This document shows positions 1-10,489 of a DNA stretch of 53,174 nucleotides, in pieces (the stretch's first letter is position 1; each line of letters opens with the position of its first letter). Position numbers and translations under genes: made by a program. Source of the stretch: Deltaproteobacteria bacterium (lineage in GTDB: Bacteria; Desulfobacterota; Syntrophia; Syntrophales; UBA6807); contig JAFGQS010000118.1 of the NCBI GenBank assembly GCA_016935565.1, forward strand, positions 1-53,174, in the 5' to 3' direction. The notes beneath the pieces were generated by a model. The model did no database searches and was not told the origin of the DNA. It worked only from the letters and a program-made list of their open reading frames with translations.

Positions 1-88
1 GTCATTCCATATTGTTTCGAGTTTCGAAATTCGATATTCGGATTTAAATTTTGCAAGAACTTTACAATTAAGGGACTAAAGAGTTTGC

Positions 89-1753
89 CTACATCCGTTC
101 GGGGGCTGAAACACCTAGTAAATGAAGGGCATTTCTCAAGATAATGCCTATACACTTAACCAGAAAAAGTCTTGCATGTGTCAGTTCCGCATCATCCGAG
201 ATAACCCTGTTTTTATTGTAGTAACTATGAAAGGCAGAGGCAAGATCGTTAATGTAAAAGGTGATCCGATGGGGTTCACCGGCCTTTGCACTTCCCTCGA
301 TCAATTCCGGAAATCTGTCGATGGCCTTTATAATGTTGAACTCTTCCGGGAGACTCAGTAGACTCGGATTCACGTCATGGTAGCCCGGAATTGTATGGCC
401 CCGCTCAACGGCCGTTCGCATAATGCTGCAGATTCGAGCATGGGCATATTGAACGTAGTACACGGGATTTTCATTGGATTGTTCCTTAACGAGTTCCAGA
501 TCGAAATCAAGGTGGCTATTGGATCGCCGCAGAAGAAAATTATATCGTGCGGCGTCTTTTCCCACCTCGTCGACCACTTCACGGAGCGTTACAAATTCAC
601 CTGCCCGTGTGGACATTGCTATCGGTTTCCCGCCACGTAAGAGATTTACTAACTGTACCAGGATAACATCCAGAGCTTCTTTTTTCTTGCCGAGCGCCTG
701 AATGCCTGCATACATTCTGGGTACATAACCATGATGATCGGCACCCCAGACGTCAATAACAGTATCGAAACCTCTCTCATATTTATTTTTGTGGTATGCA
801 ATATCCGCGGCAAAATAGGTGGGTTCACCGTTGTCTCTGACAACGACCCTGTCCTTTTCATCACCGAAGTCGGTTGTTCTGAACCAGAGAGTGTTACCTT
901 CCCGGTAAATGTATTGCTTTTCCTGGAGTTCCCGTAACAACGTCTCGACACCGTCATCCTTATAAAGTTCTCTTTCACTGAAGAAACAGTCGAAAACGAC
1001 CCCGAAGGCCTCAAGGTCATTTTTTATTCCTTCGAGGATGGATCCGGCGGCGTAGTCCGTAAAGAGGGAGATAACCTCTTCTTCTACTTCCGATTGATGC
1101 CGATCACCGTCTTTTGTAAGAATCTCGGAAGCCAGATTATTGATGTAGTGTCCCTGATAACATTCATCGGGATAATCGATTTCTTCTCCCAGTAACTGCC
1201 GATATCTGTACAGAACGGATCTTCCCAGGTTGTTCATTTGATTGCCGGCATCATTAATGTAATATTCTCTGGATACGGAATATCCCGATGCCTGCAGGAT
1301 ATTGGCGACAACATCTCCAATGACGGCACCTCTGGCATGTCCGACATGGAGTGGGCCCGTGGGATTGGCACTGACAAATTCAACCTGTACCCGCTTTCCC
1401 TTTCCAATCTCGGATTCTCCATACCGATCGTCCTTTTCATCCACTTCCGCTAAAAGGGTAGCCCAGATAGTGTCCTTGATAAAAAAATTAATAAAACCGG
1501 GGCCGGCGATTTCCACTTTTTCCAGTATATTGTCTCCGTCCTCGATATTTTCTATGATCCGGGTTGCTATTGTGCGAGGATTCATCTTCAGTATTGATGC
1601 AAGGATCATCGCAATATTGGTCGCATAATCGCCGTGAGAGTTCTCCTTGGGAGCCTCAACCTCTATCGAAGGGACATCTTTCTTTTCGAAGATGCCTTTG
1701 TCAAAGCAGGTTTGCATTGTTTTCGAGAGTAAATCAACCAGGTTCTTATTCAT
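89..1753 (-). CDS. argS: Arginyl-tRNA synthetase
   Basis: 554 aa ORF; class I motif [12 protein letters not shown] and KMSKS-like MSTR; ArgS C-terminal anticodon-binding domain pattern. Confidence 0.97.
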   Translation of the reverse strand: MNKNLVDLLSKTMQTCFDKGIFEKKDVPSIEVEAPKENSHGDYATNIAMILASILKMNPRTIATRIIENIEDGDNILEKVEIAGPGFINFFIKDTIWATLLAEVDEKDDRYGESEIGKGKRVQVEFVSANPTGPLHVGHARGAVIGDVVANILQASGYSVSREYYINDAGNQMNNLGRSVLYRYRQLLGEEIDYPDECYQGHYINNLASEILTKDGDRHQSEVEEEVISLFTDYAAGSILEGIKNDLEAFGVVFDCFFSERELYKDDGVETLLRELQEKQYIYREGNTLWFRTTDFGDEKDRVVVRDNGEPTYFAADIAYHKNKYERGFDTVIDVWGADHHGYVPRMYAGIQALGKKKEALDVILVQLVNLLRGGKPIAMSTRAGEFVTLREVVDEVGKDAARYNFLLRRSNSHLDFDLELVKEQSNENPVYYVQYAHARICSIMRTAVERGHTIPGYHDVNPSLLSLPEEFNIIKAIDRFPELIEGSAKAGEPHRITFYINDLASAFHSYYNKNRVISDDAELTHARLFLVKCIGIILRNALHLLGVSAPERM

Positions 1754-1865
1754 GAGTCACCTTTTCGTGTCGAAAAATGAAAAGGTTGGCTCGTAAGCCA
1801 ACCGCTTGTCTTTTATATTTATATCATGTCGAAGTCAAGGAGTTTTAGACACTATCCAAAAAAAT

Positions 1866-1894
1866 GCCCCTTCTTCTGTACGTGATGAAGGGGC
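1866..1894 (-). terminator. Rho-independent terminator of the pilus operon (downstream of pilY1)
   Basis: Inverted repeat GCCCCTTC...GAAGGGGC; on the minus strand it is followed by ATTTTTTT. Confidence 0.7.
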
Positions 1895-1935
1895 GGTAAT
1901 GATATTCGATGTTGTGTGATTGTTTAACCTTTTCC

Positions 1936-4900
1936 TTACTGTAAACGATAATCTTTCCAGAAAAGCATATTGGTTCTGTTCGCAAGGGTCGGTGGTTCAA
2001 AGGCTACCCGTATTGTCTTGGCACCGCCACCGCCACCGCCGGCACTCAAGGTGACGTAGAGATCCGGTGATAATGCCGCTCCGGGTTTCAACGAGATAAC
2101 CGGTGCTGTTGCTACTCCGCTCCCGATGAGCATGCTTCTGTCGCCTTGCGGTGTTAATACCCCCGCACCGGTAACGTGATTGACTCCGTATAACATTGCA
2201 TCTCCGCCGTACGCGCAGGGATCTCCTGACTGATCGGGAATGAATGACGTGAAGTAAACGACTCCTCCGAAAACGGTGGGAGACGACAGGATCTTTTCAC
2301 CCGATCCTGCAAGGTTAATATACCAGCCCTCTTTTACTGCACTGTATGTGCCTGATGTGATGTTTTCCAGATCACTGAGCTCTCGTGTTGTTGTGAGATC
2401 GTTATCTTTGACTGCGTAGAATTTTTCCTGTACAATCACCGATGTCGGGTCTTGCTTGTCTCCCGTTCCCCAGTAAACCCACAGGTTACTTGCTAAATCC
2501 CGGGCGATGGCAGGAGTTGTGTAAATCGGCCTTATTTCCCCCGTTGAAGAGTCCATTAAGAGACTGCCGGTCCAATCGGTCGTTTTACACCCGGCCCCAT
2601 CGGATGCTCGACAGAACTTGAATCTCCACATATTGTTTCCTAAATCACCGACGTACACAGTGTCGATGAAACTGTCATTGTCCGTATCGACAATTGCCGG
2701 TGGTGCAGGCATGCTGTAATCCATATCGAGGCCGTCAACGGTTGCATCCGCCCGGGTGTAACTCCAGAGTATGTCACCGTCGGCCAGATCGATGACATAG
2801 AATCCTTTACCCCTCGTGTCACAGCCACCTCCCCCTGCGCAGTCTGAGGCATTAAATCCGGCTCCCATGAATCCGACCCATTTTTCCTTTCCTTCTATGA
2901 CGACTCGTCCGGGAAGTATCCTGGACCACGGATCACCCAGGTAAGGTGCTTCCGCGACGGTGGGATTGATCCGCCATTTATAGACAGGATTGAGCGGATC
3001 GGTAATGTCGAAGCAATAGTAACCGCCGTAGTAAGGATAGTTTACCGCATCATAGATAGCACTGAAACCTGAATCGCATGACGATGAAGAGCTCCAGAGG
3101 TTCGGATTGCCGCCCCTTCCTTCACCGAACATCATCAGCGTTTTCCATTCTGTGTGGGCTTTATCGGTGCCATCTTTATTAGGGTTGGCGGCGGGGGCAA
3201 ACCATACGTCGGCAACGGTTATGGTTCCATCCACAAAGTATTGGTGGCTGAGACCGGTGGGGTGAGTGGTATGGGCCAGATCCTTGAGCTTCGGCATTAA
3301 ATTGGGCGGGATAAAGCTCCAGCTCTCTTCACCCGAACCGGCTACAATCGCACGAAGTTGTCCGTCATTGGCGCCGACGACGACCACCCGTTGTCCGTTG
3401 GCTGATGTTCTTTCATGGTTTAGCCTAAAGGTGGCGAAGGCATTATTTACATCCCTTGCATCATAAAAATAGTCGGAAGGAGTTCCCACGGTTATAGGTG
3501 GACTGTGGAACATATCACCAAACTTCCAGTTGTCGGGATTGTAAACGGCCTCTCCGCGAATATATCCGACGATGGCATCTCGTTCTGTGTCGGTTGCAAC
3601 GTCGAGATCTTCTTTGGTAATATTGGCGGTGGTAAAAGCTGTTATTGAGCCGCCTTTATAGGTGTAAATTGTTCTTGTAGCCGGATCTTTCGCCTGCAAT
3701 TGATCTCCGGCATCCCATATCATGTTTCCGACTGTTCCATCTGCATTGATGTCGTATTTTTTAAGATGGCCGATCCAGAAGGGATCCTCGTCTGTCGGTT
3801 GAAATGATGCCTCGTACATGTAGTTTTCATCGGCCACTCTCGATGATGAGACGGATGTCGATGCAAATGAATAACTGTGCTCTACAATGTCTTGGAGGAT
3901 TCGACTTAGGTTTGAGGTCAATTGAGCGATATCGTCTGCATAGTATGCATGACCCTCGACCGCCGTACCTCCGTGGACGGCCATGGTATCCAGCTTTGTC
4001 TTCGCCTCCGTCGTCAGACCCAGACCGATCACGTACGTCTTGAGATCAAAATCATAGTCTGTGCCACTGAGATTCTTCGTAATGCTTCGTAAGGCATCGA
4101 TCTTCGTGAGTACGGCAGGCATTAATGCATCGGCGGTACCACCCGTTCCGGTTTCATCAACACTCGGCAACCCGTCAGTCACATAGACGATAAAGTTTTT
4201 CTGACACCATTCCGTTATGGGACTCTGAGCTCCCGTGAAATAATTATATGCCGACTGAAGTGTTCCGGCAGTCGGCGTCAGGCCTGCGTTGACGATATAG
4301 GCACATTGATTCGGATCGCCCGTGTTCGTACAGCTCATGTAGCCCGTTTCGTTATTTTCTTTCATGTCCAACTTTGCGAGGAGAGCATTTTTATGAACAT
4401 CGGCGCCATCATTATCTGCACATCCTCTATGCAGATAACCGTCACCGGGAGATCCGTTGGCAAACCATGTTCGACCTGTGTAATACCAGGCCAGTCTCCG
4501 GCCGAAATCACCGAACCCTAACGCCCAGTCTTCATCGGTGGGATTGAAGCCCCAAGTATTAAAATAATTGGAGTAACCGGTAAAAGTATCCGATGTTCCT
4601 GTTTTTGTATTGTAAAGGGCATAGTTGTCTTTATTACCTTCGTATGAGTTGTAGGACGATGTATAGCCGAATTTCGTACCGTAGTTGCTGCCGGCATAGA
4701 ACGTGCCCGGTTTGTTATAATAGACATAGTTTCCGGGGTCGGTGGGATTTTCATATTGATTTCTTTTCGGATAAACGAGATCGCAGTAGCGGTTCCTCTG
4801 CTCTGTCCCGACGCCGTAGCTGGTGAAAATCTCGTCCATATAGGTCGCATCAAAGGATGCATTCTGTGCGAAACACGATGCCTGACATATGGCAAGCTTT

Positions 4901-5343
4901 GCCGCATCTCCCGTTTTGCAGTATTCTTCGCACTCTGCGGGCGGGTTTGGGCAGTATGATTTCGGTTCATATGAAGCAAAATATACGGCGTTATGGAGTC
5001 GGTATTTACTTGATGCAGGTAGTTTGTATGTCATCAAGCCGATCCGCATCTGGTTGACATAGGTGTTGATCAGGCTGATCAATGCCCGTCTTCCTTCGAC
5101 GGACCTGCTGCCCGTTGCCCATGAACAGACACAGTTTCCGATGAAGTCCTCATCCATACTGTTGGAATTGTCGAGAATAAACAGTACATTCGGTGGTGCT
5201 TTGATGGTAAAAAGGTCCGTCTCATCAGCCGAAGCAGGCTGTATGCCCACCAGTATGACAGTTGAAATAAATGCGCTCCATATAATAGTTGTTAGAATGT
5301 TTCTCATTATCGTGCCCATATTTTCCTCCGTTAACATCGCCAT
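1936..5343 (-). CDS. pilY1: PilY1/PilC-type type IV pilus tip adhesin/assembly protein
   Basis: 1135 aa; signal peptide, VWA-like MIDAS DNSNSMD near N-terminus, C-terminal beta-propeller region with Ca-binding-loop-like DTDNDSFIDTVYVGDLGNNMWRF; located in a minor pilin operon. Confidence 0.9.
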   Translation of the reverse strand: MAMLTEENMGTIMRNILTTIIWSAFISTVILVGIQPASADETDLFTIKAPPNVLFILDNSNSMDEDFIGNCVCSWATGSRSVEGRRALISLINTYVNQMRIGLMTYKLPASSKYRLHNAVYFASYEPKSYCPNPPAECEEYCKTGDAAKLAICQASCFAQNASFDATYMDEIFTSYGVGTEQRNRYCDLVYPKRNQYENPTDPGNYVYYNKPGTFYAGSNYGTKFGYTSSYNSYEGNKDNYALYNTKTGTSDTFTGYSNYFNTWGFNPTDEDWALGFGDFGRRLAWYYTGRTWFANGSPGDGYLHRGCADNDGADVHKNALLAKLDMKENNETGYMSCTNTGDPNQCAYIVNAGLTPTAGTLQSAYNYFTGAQSPITEWCQKNFIVYVTDGLPSVDETGTGGTADALMPAVLTKIDALRSITKNLSGTDYDFDLKTYVIGLGLTTEAKTKLDTMAVHGGTAVEGHAYYADDIAQLTSNLSRILQDIVEHSYSFASTSVSSSRVADENYMYEASFQPTDEDPFWIGHLKKYDINADGTVGNMIWDAGDQLQAKDPATRTIYTYKGGSITAFTTANITKEDLDVATDTERDAIVGYIRGEAVYNPDNWKFGDMFHSPPITVGTPSDYFYDARDVNNAFATFRLNHERTSANGQRVVVVGANDGQLRAIVAGSGEESWSFIPPNLMPKLKDLAHTTHPTGLSHQYFVDGTITVADVWFAPAANPNKDGTDKAHTEWKTLMMFGEGRGGNPNLWSSSSSCDSGFSAIYDAVNYPYYGGYYCFDITDPLNPVYKWRINPTVAEAPYLGDPWSRILPGRVVIEGKEKWVGFMGAGFNASDCAGGGGCDTRGKGFYVIDLADGDILWSYTRADATVDGLDMDYSMPAPPAIVDTDNDSFIDTVYVGDLGNNMWRFKFCRASDGAGCKTTDWTGSLLMDSSTGEIRPIYTTPAIARDLASNLWVYWGTGDKQDPTSVIVQEKFYAVKDNDLTTTRELSDLENITSGTYSAVKEGWYINLAGSGEKILSSPTVFGGVVYFTSFIPDQSGDPCAYGGDAMLYGVNHVTGAGVLTPQGDRSMLIGSGVATAPVISLKPGAALSPDLYVTLSAGGGGGGAKTIRVAFEPPTLANRTNMLFWKDYRLQ

Positions 5344-5352
5344 TAAAAATGA

Positions 5353-5688
5353 TCAGCGAATGGTAACCACTTTTAACGTACCATTGATAAAGGTCATCTC
5401 AACGATTGTCTTTTCTCTTGAAAAACGTCCACCACCGGTAAAATCCAGCACTTTTACTCCTCGGAGGTCATATGTCTGATTGTTATTCAGATATAAGGTG
5501 TGATCGTCGATCTTTTTCAATGTTGCCGTAACTTTTTTTATCCTTTTTTCATGGAGCGAGGTTGACGTGCCGACTCTTTTCGTTTTGCTCCCGCTGGTGG
5601 GGGTTATTGCATAACATGTTGATATCATGAATATAAGAGTAAACACCGCCACAAATATTGTTGTCTTTACCGTTGACATTGTGCACAC
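5353..5688 (-). CDS. Small secreted protein in pilus operon, possible PilY2-like
   Basis: 111 aa with N-terminal signal peptide, lies between pilX-like and pilY1 genes; small beta-rich C-terminal part. Confidence 0.55.
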   Translation of the reverse strand: MCTMSTVKTTIFVAVFTLIFMISTCYAITPTSGSKTKRVGTSTSLHEKRIKKVTATLKKIDDHTLYLNNNQTYDLRGVKVLDFTGGGRFSREKTIVEMTFINGTLKVVTIR

Positions 5689-5701
5689 CTCATTTTTTGT
5701 C

Positions 5702-6223
5702 TTACCTCGATATTGTGGTGATCTCTATAGGGCCATAGCCCATACCCACGCCAACCTGTACCCGGCTGTTATAGGCCGTATTCATTCCCGTTACAACTAC
5801 TTCATACATGGTCTGCCCCCACATCTGACCACCGCCGATGGAATAACCTGCCAGGGGTATTACTCCCGGGCCACCACCGGGACGATCGGGTAATCCGATA
5901 GTGTAACGGGAGGCCGGATCGGTGGCAGGATCAACTTGAATATCGGCAAGTTGAGAACCTGCAAGGTTTGCGGGATTAAAATTAAGCATCAGACTGTGAA
6001 TGCCGGATTCACAGGCAGACAGAGCCTTCTTTTCTCCAACGACCCGGGAACTGATCGTGACATCCCTGCCGGACATGTTGAGAGCAAGAATGCCCAGGGC
6101 CATGAGCACGGCAATGCCGAGGATGGCCAAAACGAGGACAAATCCCCTTTCCGACCAGTCATCGGTGACGTTACGCTGTGAATATTTTTTAATAAACTGC
6201 TGCATGATTCCTCGGTATAACAC
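5702..6223 (-). CDS. pilX: PilX-like type IV pilus minor pilin assembly protein
   Basis: 173 aa; ERGFVLVLAILGIAVLMALGILALNMSGRDVTISSRVVGEKKALSACESG typical of the PilX N-terminal domain. Confidence 0.8.
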   Translation of the reverse strand: MLYRGIMQQFIKKYSQRNVTDDWSERGFVLVLAILGIAVLMALGILALNMSGRDVTISSRVVGEKKALSACESGIHSLMLNFNPANLAGSQLADIQVDPATDPASRYTIGLPDRPGGGPGVIPLAGYSIGGGQMWGQTMYEVVVTGMNTAYNSRVQVGVGMGYGPIEITTISR

Positions 6224-6923
6224 TTGTTGAATGTATGGTCCTTCTTCTTCTCTGTAAGCTTGAGTCTACGGCCGCCGTATCGACAACGAGCGTAATGTCG
6301 ATTCTCCTGATGCTCGGTATCATCAGGGGGAGATTGGCCTGTGCAATCTGTGCTCCGGTCCCGTCGTAATATTTGAATATGGGTATACCTACCGAACTAT
6401 TGACGACCCGTACATCTCGTTGACCAAGATTCGCCATCGTCGGTCCTAAAAAAGCGTCCGCATTCCCGCAATTCGTACTTCGGGTTATTCTCTGATTCGC
6501 AACATCATAATTATAGCGGATGATCTCATTGGCATTACCGGCACCTCCAATGGTAGAATTTTCATTAATATCCATCTCTACGGTTATTGAATCAGCCCCG
6601 GCTTCCTGAATGCCCTTGTATCCCTGATTGGGACTTGGGTTGCCGCAGTTGGGGTTACTGGGGCCTTCTGTCCATATCCCAGCGGAATAATTGGAATTAT
6701 ATGATGCCATGCGGATTTCAAGTGCCATGATGTCCAGAGCGGCCCGTGCATCCTGCTGGGCGATAACCTTTCTCTCGACAGCAACGGATGATCGCTGTCC
6801 CATTTCCGTTGCAGCGTAAAGAGCAATCATTACAACCAATCCGGCAGCCATGGCAATCATGAGTTCGACAAGTGTGATTCCTCTCTGCGTCATTATCCGT
6901 TCCTTGCGGCTTTTCTCGTTCAT
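6189..6923 (-). CDS. pilW: PilW-like minor pilin
   Basis: RGITLVELMIAMAAGLVVMIALYAA prepilin N-methylation motif; operon position. Confidence 0.8.
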   Translation of the reverse strand: MNEKSRKERIMTQRGITLVELMIAMAAGLVVMIALYAATEMGQRSSVAVERKVIAQQDARAALDIMALEIRMASYNSNYSAGIWTEGPSNPNCGNPSPNQGYKGIQEAGADSITVEMDINENSTIGGAGNANEIIRYNYDVANQRITRSTNCGNADAFLGPTMANLGQRDVRVVNSSVGIPIFKYYDGTGAQIAQANLPLMIPSIRRIDITLVVDTAAVDSSLQRRRRTIHSTSVIPRNHAAVY

Positions 6924-6949
6924 GGTGATATATTTTTAATCCGGTCTGC

Positions 6950-7366
6950 TTACATCCGGAAACTTTCCTGCCGTGAAACAATGAGACTTTCCGAAATGCC
7001 TCTATTATTGCCGGACCATGTAACCTTCACTGTAACAGTCCACGAGCTGCCCGCGTTAACAATGTTTGTCTGAACTGTATACGCTACATCCCCTGTCTGC
7101 TGGAGTGCTCCCATACCGCTGGCATACACCGTTTTTGTGCCGCCTGCGGGTATTACATTGTTCGGGTTCATGATAATGAGTTCCGTTGCTTCCAATTCCT
7201 GTTCCAGCATTCCCGCAGCCCTGCCTAAGAGATCTGATTTTTCGGCTGTCTGCCATGACAGCGGCTGCATTGACATGAGTGCGATAATGCCGACTGAAAC
7301 TATGAACATGGCAATGAGAACTTCTACCATGGTAAAGCCTTTATTATTGCATGTTGTACGCAACAT
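6950..7366 (-). CDS. pilV: PilV-like minor pilin
   Basis: KGFTMVEVLIAMFIVSVGIIALMSMQ prepilin motif; PilV-like size and position. Confidence 0.8.
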   Translation of the reverse strand: MLRTTCNNKGFTMVEVLIAMFIVSVGIIALMSMQPLSWQTAEKSDLLGRAAGMLEQELEATELIIMNPNNVIPAGGTKTVYASGMGALQQTGDVAYTVQTNIVNAGSSWTVTVKVTWSGNNRGISESLIVSRQESFRM

Positions 7367-7811
7367 AAGTTCTTCCTGTAATGTTGATTGTTATCGTTGC
7401 TGTTGATCCCCTGTTGTTTGTCAGCGTTAGGGTGCCCATTGATGCAGTTCCCCTTGTCTGAAACGTAATCGTATTGGCTCCAAAGGTTGTTCCTGTTATA
7501 TCAATGTTACTGCCGAACGATTTAAGCAACTTTGTCTGTTGATTCGTCCAGCCTCCACCGCCGGCAATTTCTTCTTGAAGGGTGTACGATTCGCTTCCAG
7601 TATTAAATACAATTTTCTGTTCTAAATTACGTGATATCGCCTGCTCTTTCTGCCTCAGAATATCCGAAGAAACCTCTCTCACAGCCGATTTCAGGTTTGC
7701 GTTTGCCGTGTATCGTAGAAAAGCCGGTACCGTTATAAGACTCAGTACGGCGATTATCGCACAGACGATAAGCATTTCTATGAGAGAAAAGCCTTTTCGG
7801 CATTGGATCAT
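7344..7811 (-). CDS. GspH/FimT family pseudopilin
   Basis: KGFSLIEMLIVCAIIAVLSLITVPAF prepilin motif; FimT/GspH-like. Confidence 0.8.
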   Translation of the reverse strand: MIQCRKGFSLIEMLIVCAIIAVLSLITVPAFLRYTANANLKSAVREVSSDILRQKEQAISRNLEQKIVFNTGSESYTLQEEIAGGGGWTNQQTKLLKSFGSNIDITGTTFGANTITFQTRGTASMGTLTLTNNRGSTATITINITGRTYVAYNMQ

Positions 7812-7914
7812 GTATGTCTCCTGCCTGATTCACGTAATCTTTTCTCCGCTACCATATTTCACTGTAATCGTTCGTCACGGAGCAGATCTCAATTATTTAA
7901 CAACTTAATTAAAT

Positions 7915-7930
7915 AGCAACAACTATGCCA
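7915..7930 (-). promoter_or_regulatory. Candidate sigma-54 promoter (-24/-12) for the minor pilin operon
   Basis: Minus strand reads TGGCATAGTTGTTGCT, matching TGGCACRNNNNTTGCW with one substitution and correct GG-GC spacing; about 105 bp upstream of the first pilin start. Confidence 0.6.
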
Positions 7931-8215
7931 GGTTGTGTGTTCAATCTCCTTAAACATTCTATAGTATGAAAACCTTCAATAATAACACCGTGCAAACACC
8001 GGCTGCGCCGATAATCGGGTGTAGTATATGTCGTAGTGATAAGTCCGGCTATTTCCCCAAAATTTCTGTAATTTTCACCGAATACGGAAACTCGATGTCC
8101 GGCGATACATTTTTTCACGGGCACCATATGCGGTATTCTTTTGCTATATCCACATTCTTATTACACGTTATGCCGGCCCGGTACTCGTATAAACGTTAAT
8201 CGTCATTATGGATTA

Positions 8216-8995
8216 CTATCTTAAAAACAATAACCGTGTTACATGTTCACCCATAAATAAATAAGCGACAGCTGCAATAGAAAGAAAAGGGCCAAAAGGA
8301 ACTGCATATTTCATGTCTTTACCTTGATAAAGAATAACGGAGATGCCAACGATAGCGCCGAGTATCGAACTGAAAAGGAGTATAAACCACAAGGACTGCC
8401 ATCCCAGAAAAGCCCCCATCATTGCCATGAGCTTGATATCTCCTCCGCCCATTCCTTCCGTTTTTCGCAACAACTTATATCCGAAAGCAATCAGATAAAA
8501 ACACCCGCCGCCGAGGACGATTCCCAGAAGTGAGTCGAGAAGTCGTACATTCATAATCAATATGGCCGACAGAAAAAAGATTGGAATCCCTGGCAGTGTA
8601 ATAACATCGGGGATAATCTGATGCTCCAGGTCGATGAACGTTATTATGATAAGAGCACAGGTAAATACAAATGTTAAGAGATATTGAAGCGATAAACCGT
8701 ATCGTAAGAAAAGCATGAGTGACATAAGTGCAGTGAGAAATTCAACGGCCGGATATACGGGGGATATTGTTGTATTACAATGTCGGCATCTCCCTCGTAA
8801 TATGAAAAAACTGATAATCGGTATATTATCATAAAACCGAATGGGTTGTTGACAGGTAACACAGTGAGAACCGGGTAGTACGATAGATTTCCCTGTGGGA
8901 ATTCGAAATATGCACACATTGAGAAAACTTCCCACAACGCTGCCGAAGACTACCGAAACAATCATGACAAAATATTCTATCGGAGATGCTGGCAT
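8216..8995 (-). CDS. pilD: Prepilin peptidase (A24 family)
   Basis: 259 aa; CxxC..CxxC pairs (CVTCQQ, CRHCNT), FxDLEHQIIPD and GGGDIK/MMG aspartate motifs. Confidence 0.93.
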   Translation of the reverse strand: MPASPIEYFVMIVSVVFGSVVGSFLNVCIFRIPTGKSIVLPGSHCVTCQQPIRFYDNIPIISFFILRGRCRHCNTTISPVYPAVEFLTALMSLMLFLRYGLSLQYLLTFVFTCALIIITFIDLEHQIIPDVITLPGIPIFFLSAILIMNVRLLDSLLGIVLGGGCFYLIAFGYKLLRKTEGMGGGDIKLMAMMGAFLGWQSLWFILLFSSILGAIVGISVILYQGKDMKYAVPFGPFLSIAAVAYLFMGEHVTRLLFLR

Positions 8996-9248
8996 GGTAC
9001 CCTGTTTTATATATGAGAAAAAGAAATCGTTACAGTTATTTTGTTATGATCGCTTTCGAATCGTTTCCGTTCCTTCTTGTTCCGCCGGCGTTATTTCATC
9101 TTTCCTGTGACTTGTCAGTAGATCGTCATGAACGATTAACCAGCTTTTTTTATGAGAAAAAACAATTTGAGGGAACTATACGCGAGATGATTAATGAACA
9201 CAATGAAGTGTTTCATACTTTTGGTGTGAAATATGTCACATAATTCAG

Positions 9249-9947
9249 TTACAAATGGGCACGCCTTTTGAGACGTTCCACGTCGAGAATTTGAATCATA
9301 TTTCCTGTGGTGCTTACCATGCTTTTTTCCCGTAAAACCCGCAATTCCTTATTGATGCTTTCTCTCGTAACTCCGACCATGCTGGCAAGATCACTCTGTG
9401 TCAGACGCAAATCAATCTGTATCGGACCGTCTTCCTCCTCGCGGTGACCATAATCGTTGGCCAGCTCAACAAGTCTTCTTGCAAGCCTGGTAGAGATATT
9501 AAGAAAGCATACATCTTCCAAGAGATCGTCGGTCTTACGTAACCGCATGGATAAAAAAGAAAAAATGGCACGAATTGCCTGTTCGTTATTCGTAAGAAAC
9601 GACAGAAAGTCATTTCGTTTCAGGGCGTATAGTTCGGTTGGTTCAAGTGCTACCGCATCGGCTGAACGTGGCATTCCGTCCAACAGTGCCATTTCACCGA
9701 AGAAATCTCCTTCGGCGAGAAGTGCCGGCGAAACCTCATCTCCCGTTTTTGATGGGAGAACAATCTTGATAATTCCCGATCTCACTATATAGAGTGAACT
9801 TCCTTCATCACCCTTACGGAAAAGCACCTCACCCTTCTTTAGAGACCGATGCCTCATCGATGCGGCAAGTTGCTCGCTGTCATCAGCACTGAGGGAGTGA
9901 AATAACGGGACTCCTTTTAAAAATTTCTCTGCCTTCATAATGTTCAA
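9249..9947 (-). CDS. Crp/Fnr family transcriptional regulator
   Basis: cNMP-binding domain (GDFFGEMALLDGMPRSADAVA) plus HTH (LTQSDLASMVGVTRESINKELRVL). Confidence 0.93.
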   Translation of the reverse strand: MNIMKAEKFLKGVPLFHSLSADDSEQLAASMRHRSLKKGEVLFRKGDEGSSLYIVRSGIIKIVLPSKTGDEVSPALLAEGDFFGEMALLDGMPRSADAVALEPTELYALKRNDFLSFLTNNEQAIRAIFSFLSMRLRKTDDLLEDVCFLNISTRLARRLVELANDYGHREEEDGPIQIDLRLTQSDLASMVGVTRESINKELRVLREKSMVSTTGNMIQILDVERLKRRAHL

Positions 9948-10064
9948 CTACTCGTTTTGCCGTTACGGTACATTGAAAAATATGACTCCGTGAATTATAA
10001 TACATGGAATATAGCCTATGACGCGATTTAAGTCAAAAAATATTCTATATTATGAGGGTGTCCA

Positions 10065-10463
10065 ATGAAACAATTTACCGTCCGAACGAAGTCACAGTTT
10101 GAAATGATAGACATTACAAATCAGGTCAGGACCGCTTTACGAGAAAATAACGTGAAAAGCGGGATTTGTTATGTCTTTGTACCCCATACAACTGCTGCAG
10201 TCACGATTAATGAAAATGCAGATCCAAGCGTGCCGCTGGATATCATTATGGAACTGGATAAAGTGATTCCTCTCCATGATAATTACAGACATCTGGAAGG
10301 GAATTCTGCCGCCCATATCAAATCGTCTCTGATCGGTTCGTCGGAGGCTGTTTTTATTGAAGACGGACATCTTATCCTTGGTACATGGCAGTCTCTTTTT
10401 TTCTGTGAATTCGATGGTCCGAGGACAAGAAAGTTCTTCGTTAAATTAATCGCGGCCACGTAG
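10065..10463 (+). CDS. YjbQ family protein (secondary thiamine-phosphate synthase-like)
   Basis: 132 aa; GICYVFVPHTTAAVTINENADPSV and LGTWQSLFFCEFDGPRTRKF motifs. Confidence 0.9.
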   Translation: MKQFTVRTKSQFEMIDITNQVRTALRENNVKSGICYVFVPHTTAAVTINENADPSVPLDIIMELDKVIPLHDNYRHLEGNSAAHIKSSLIGSSEAVFIEDGHLILGTWQSLFFCEFDGPRTRKFFVKLIAAT

Positions 10464-10489
10464 CATATACATAATTTCAATATTGCACT

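Noticed and set aside
1784-1803. GGTTGGCT cgta AGCCAACC hairpin upstream of argS as an RNA regulator
   Set aside because: Real inverted repeat but short; T-box or other leader features are absent, so I make no functional claim.
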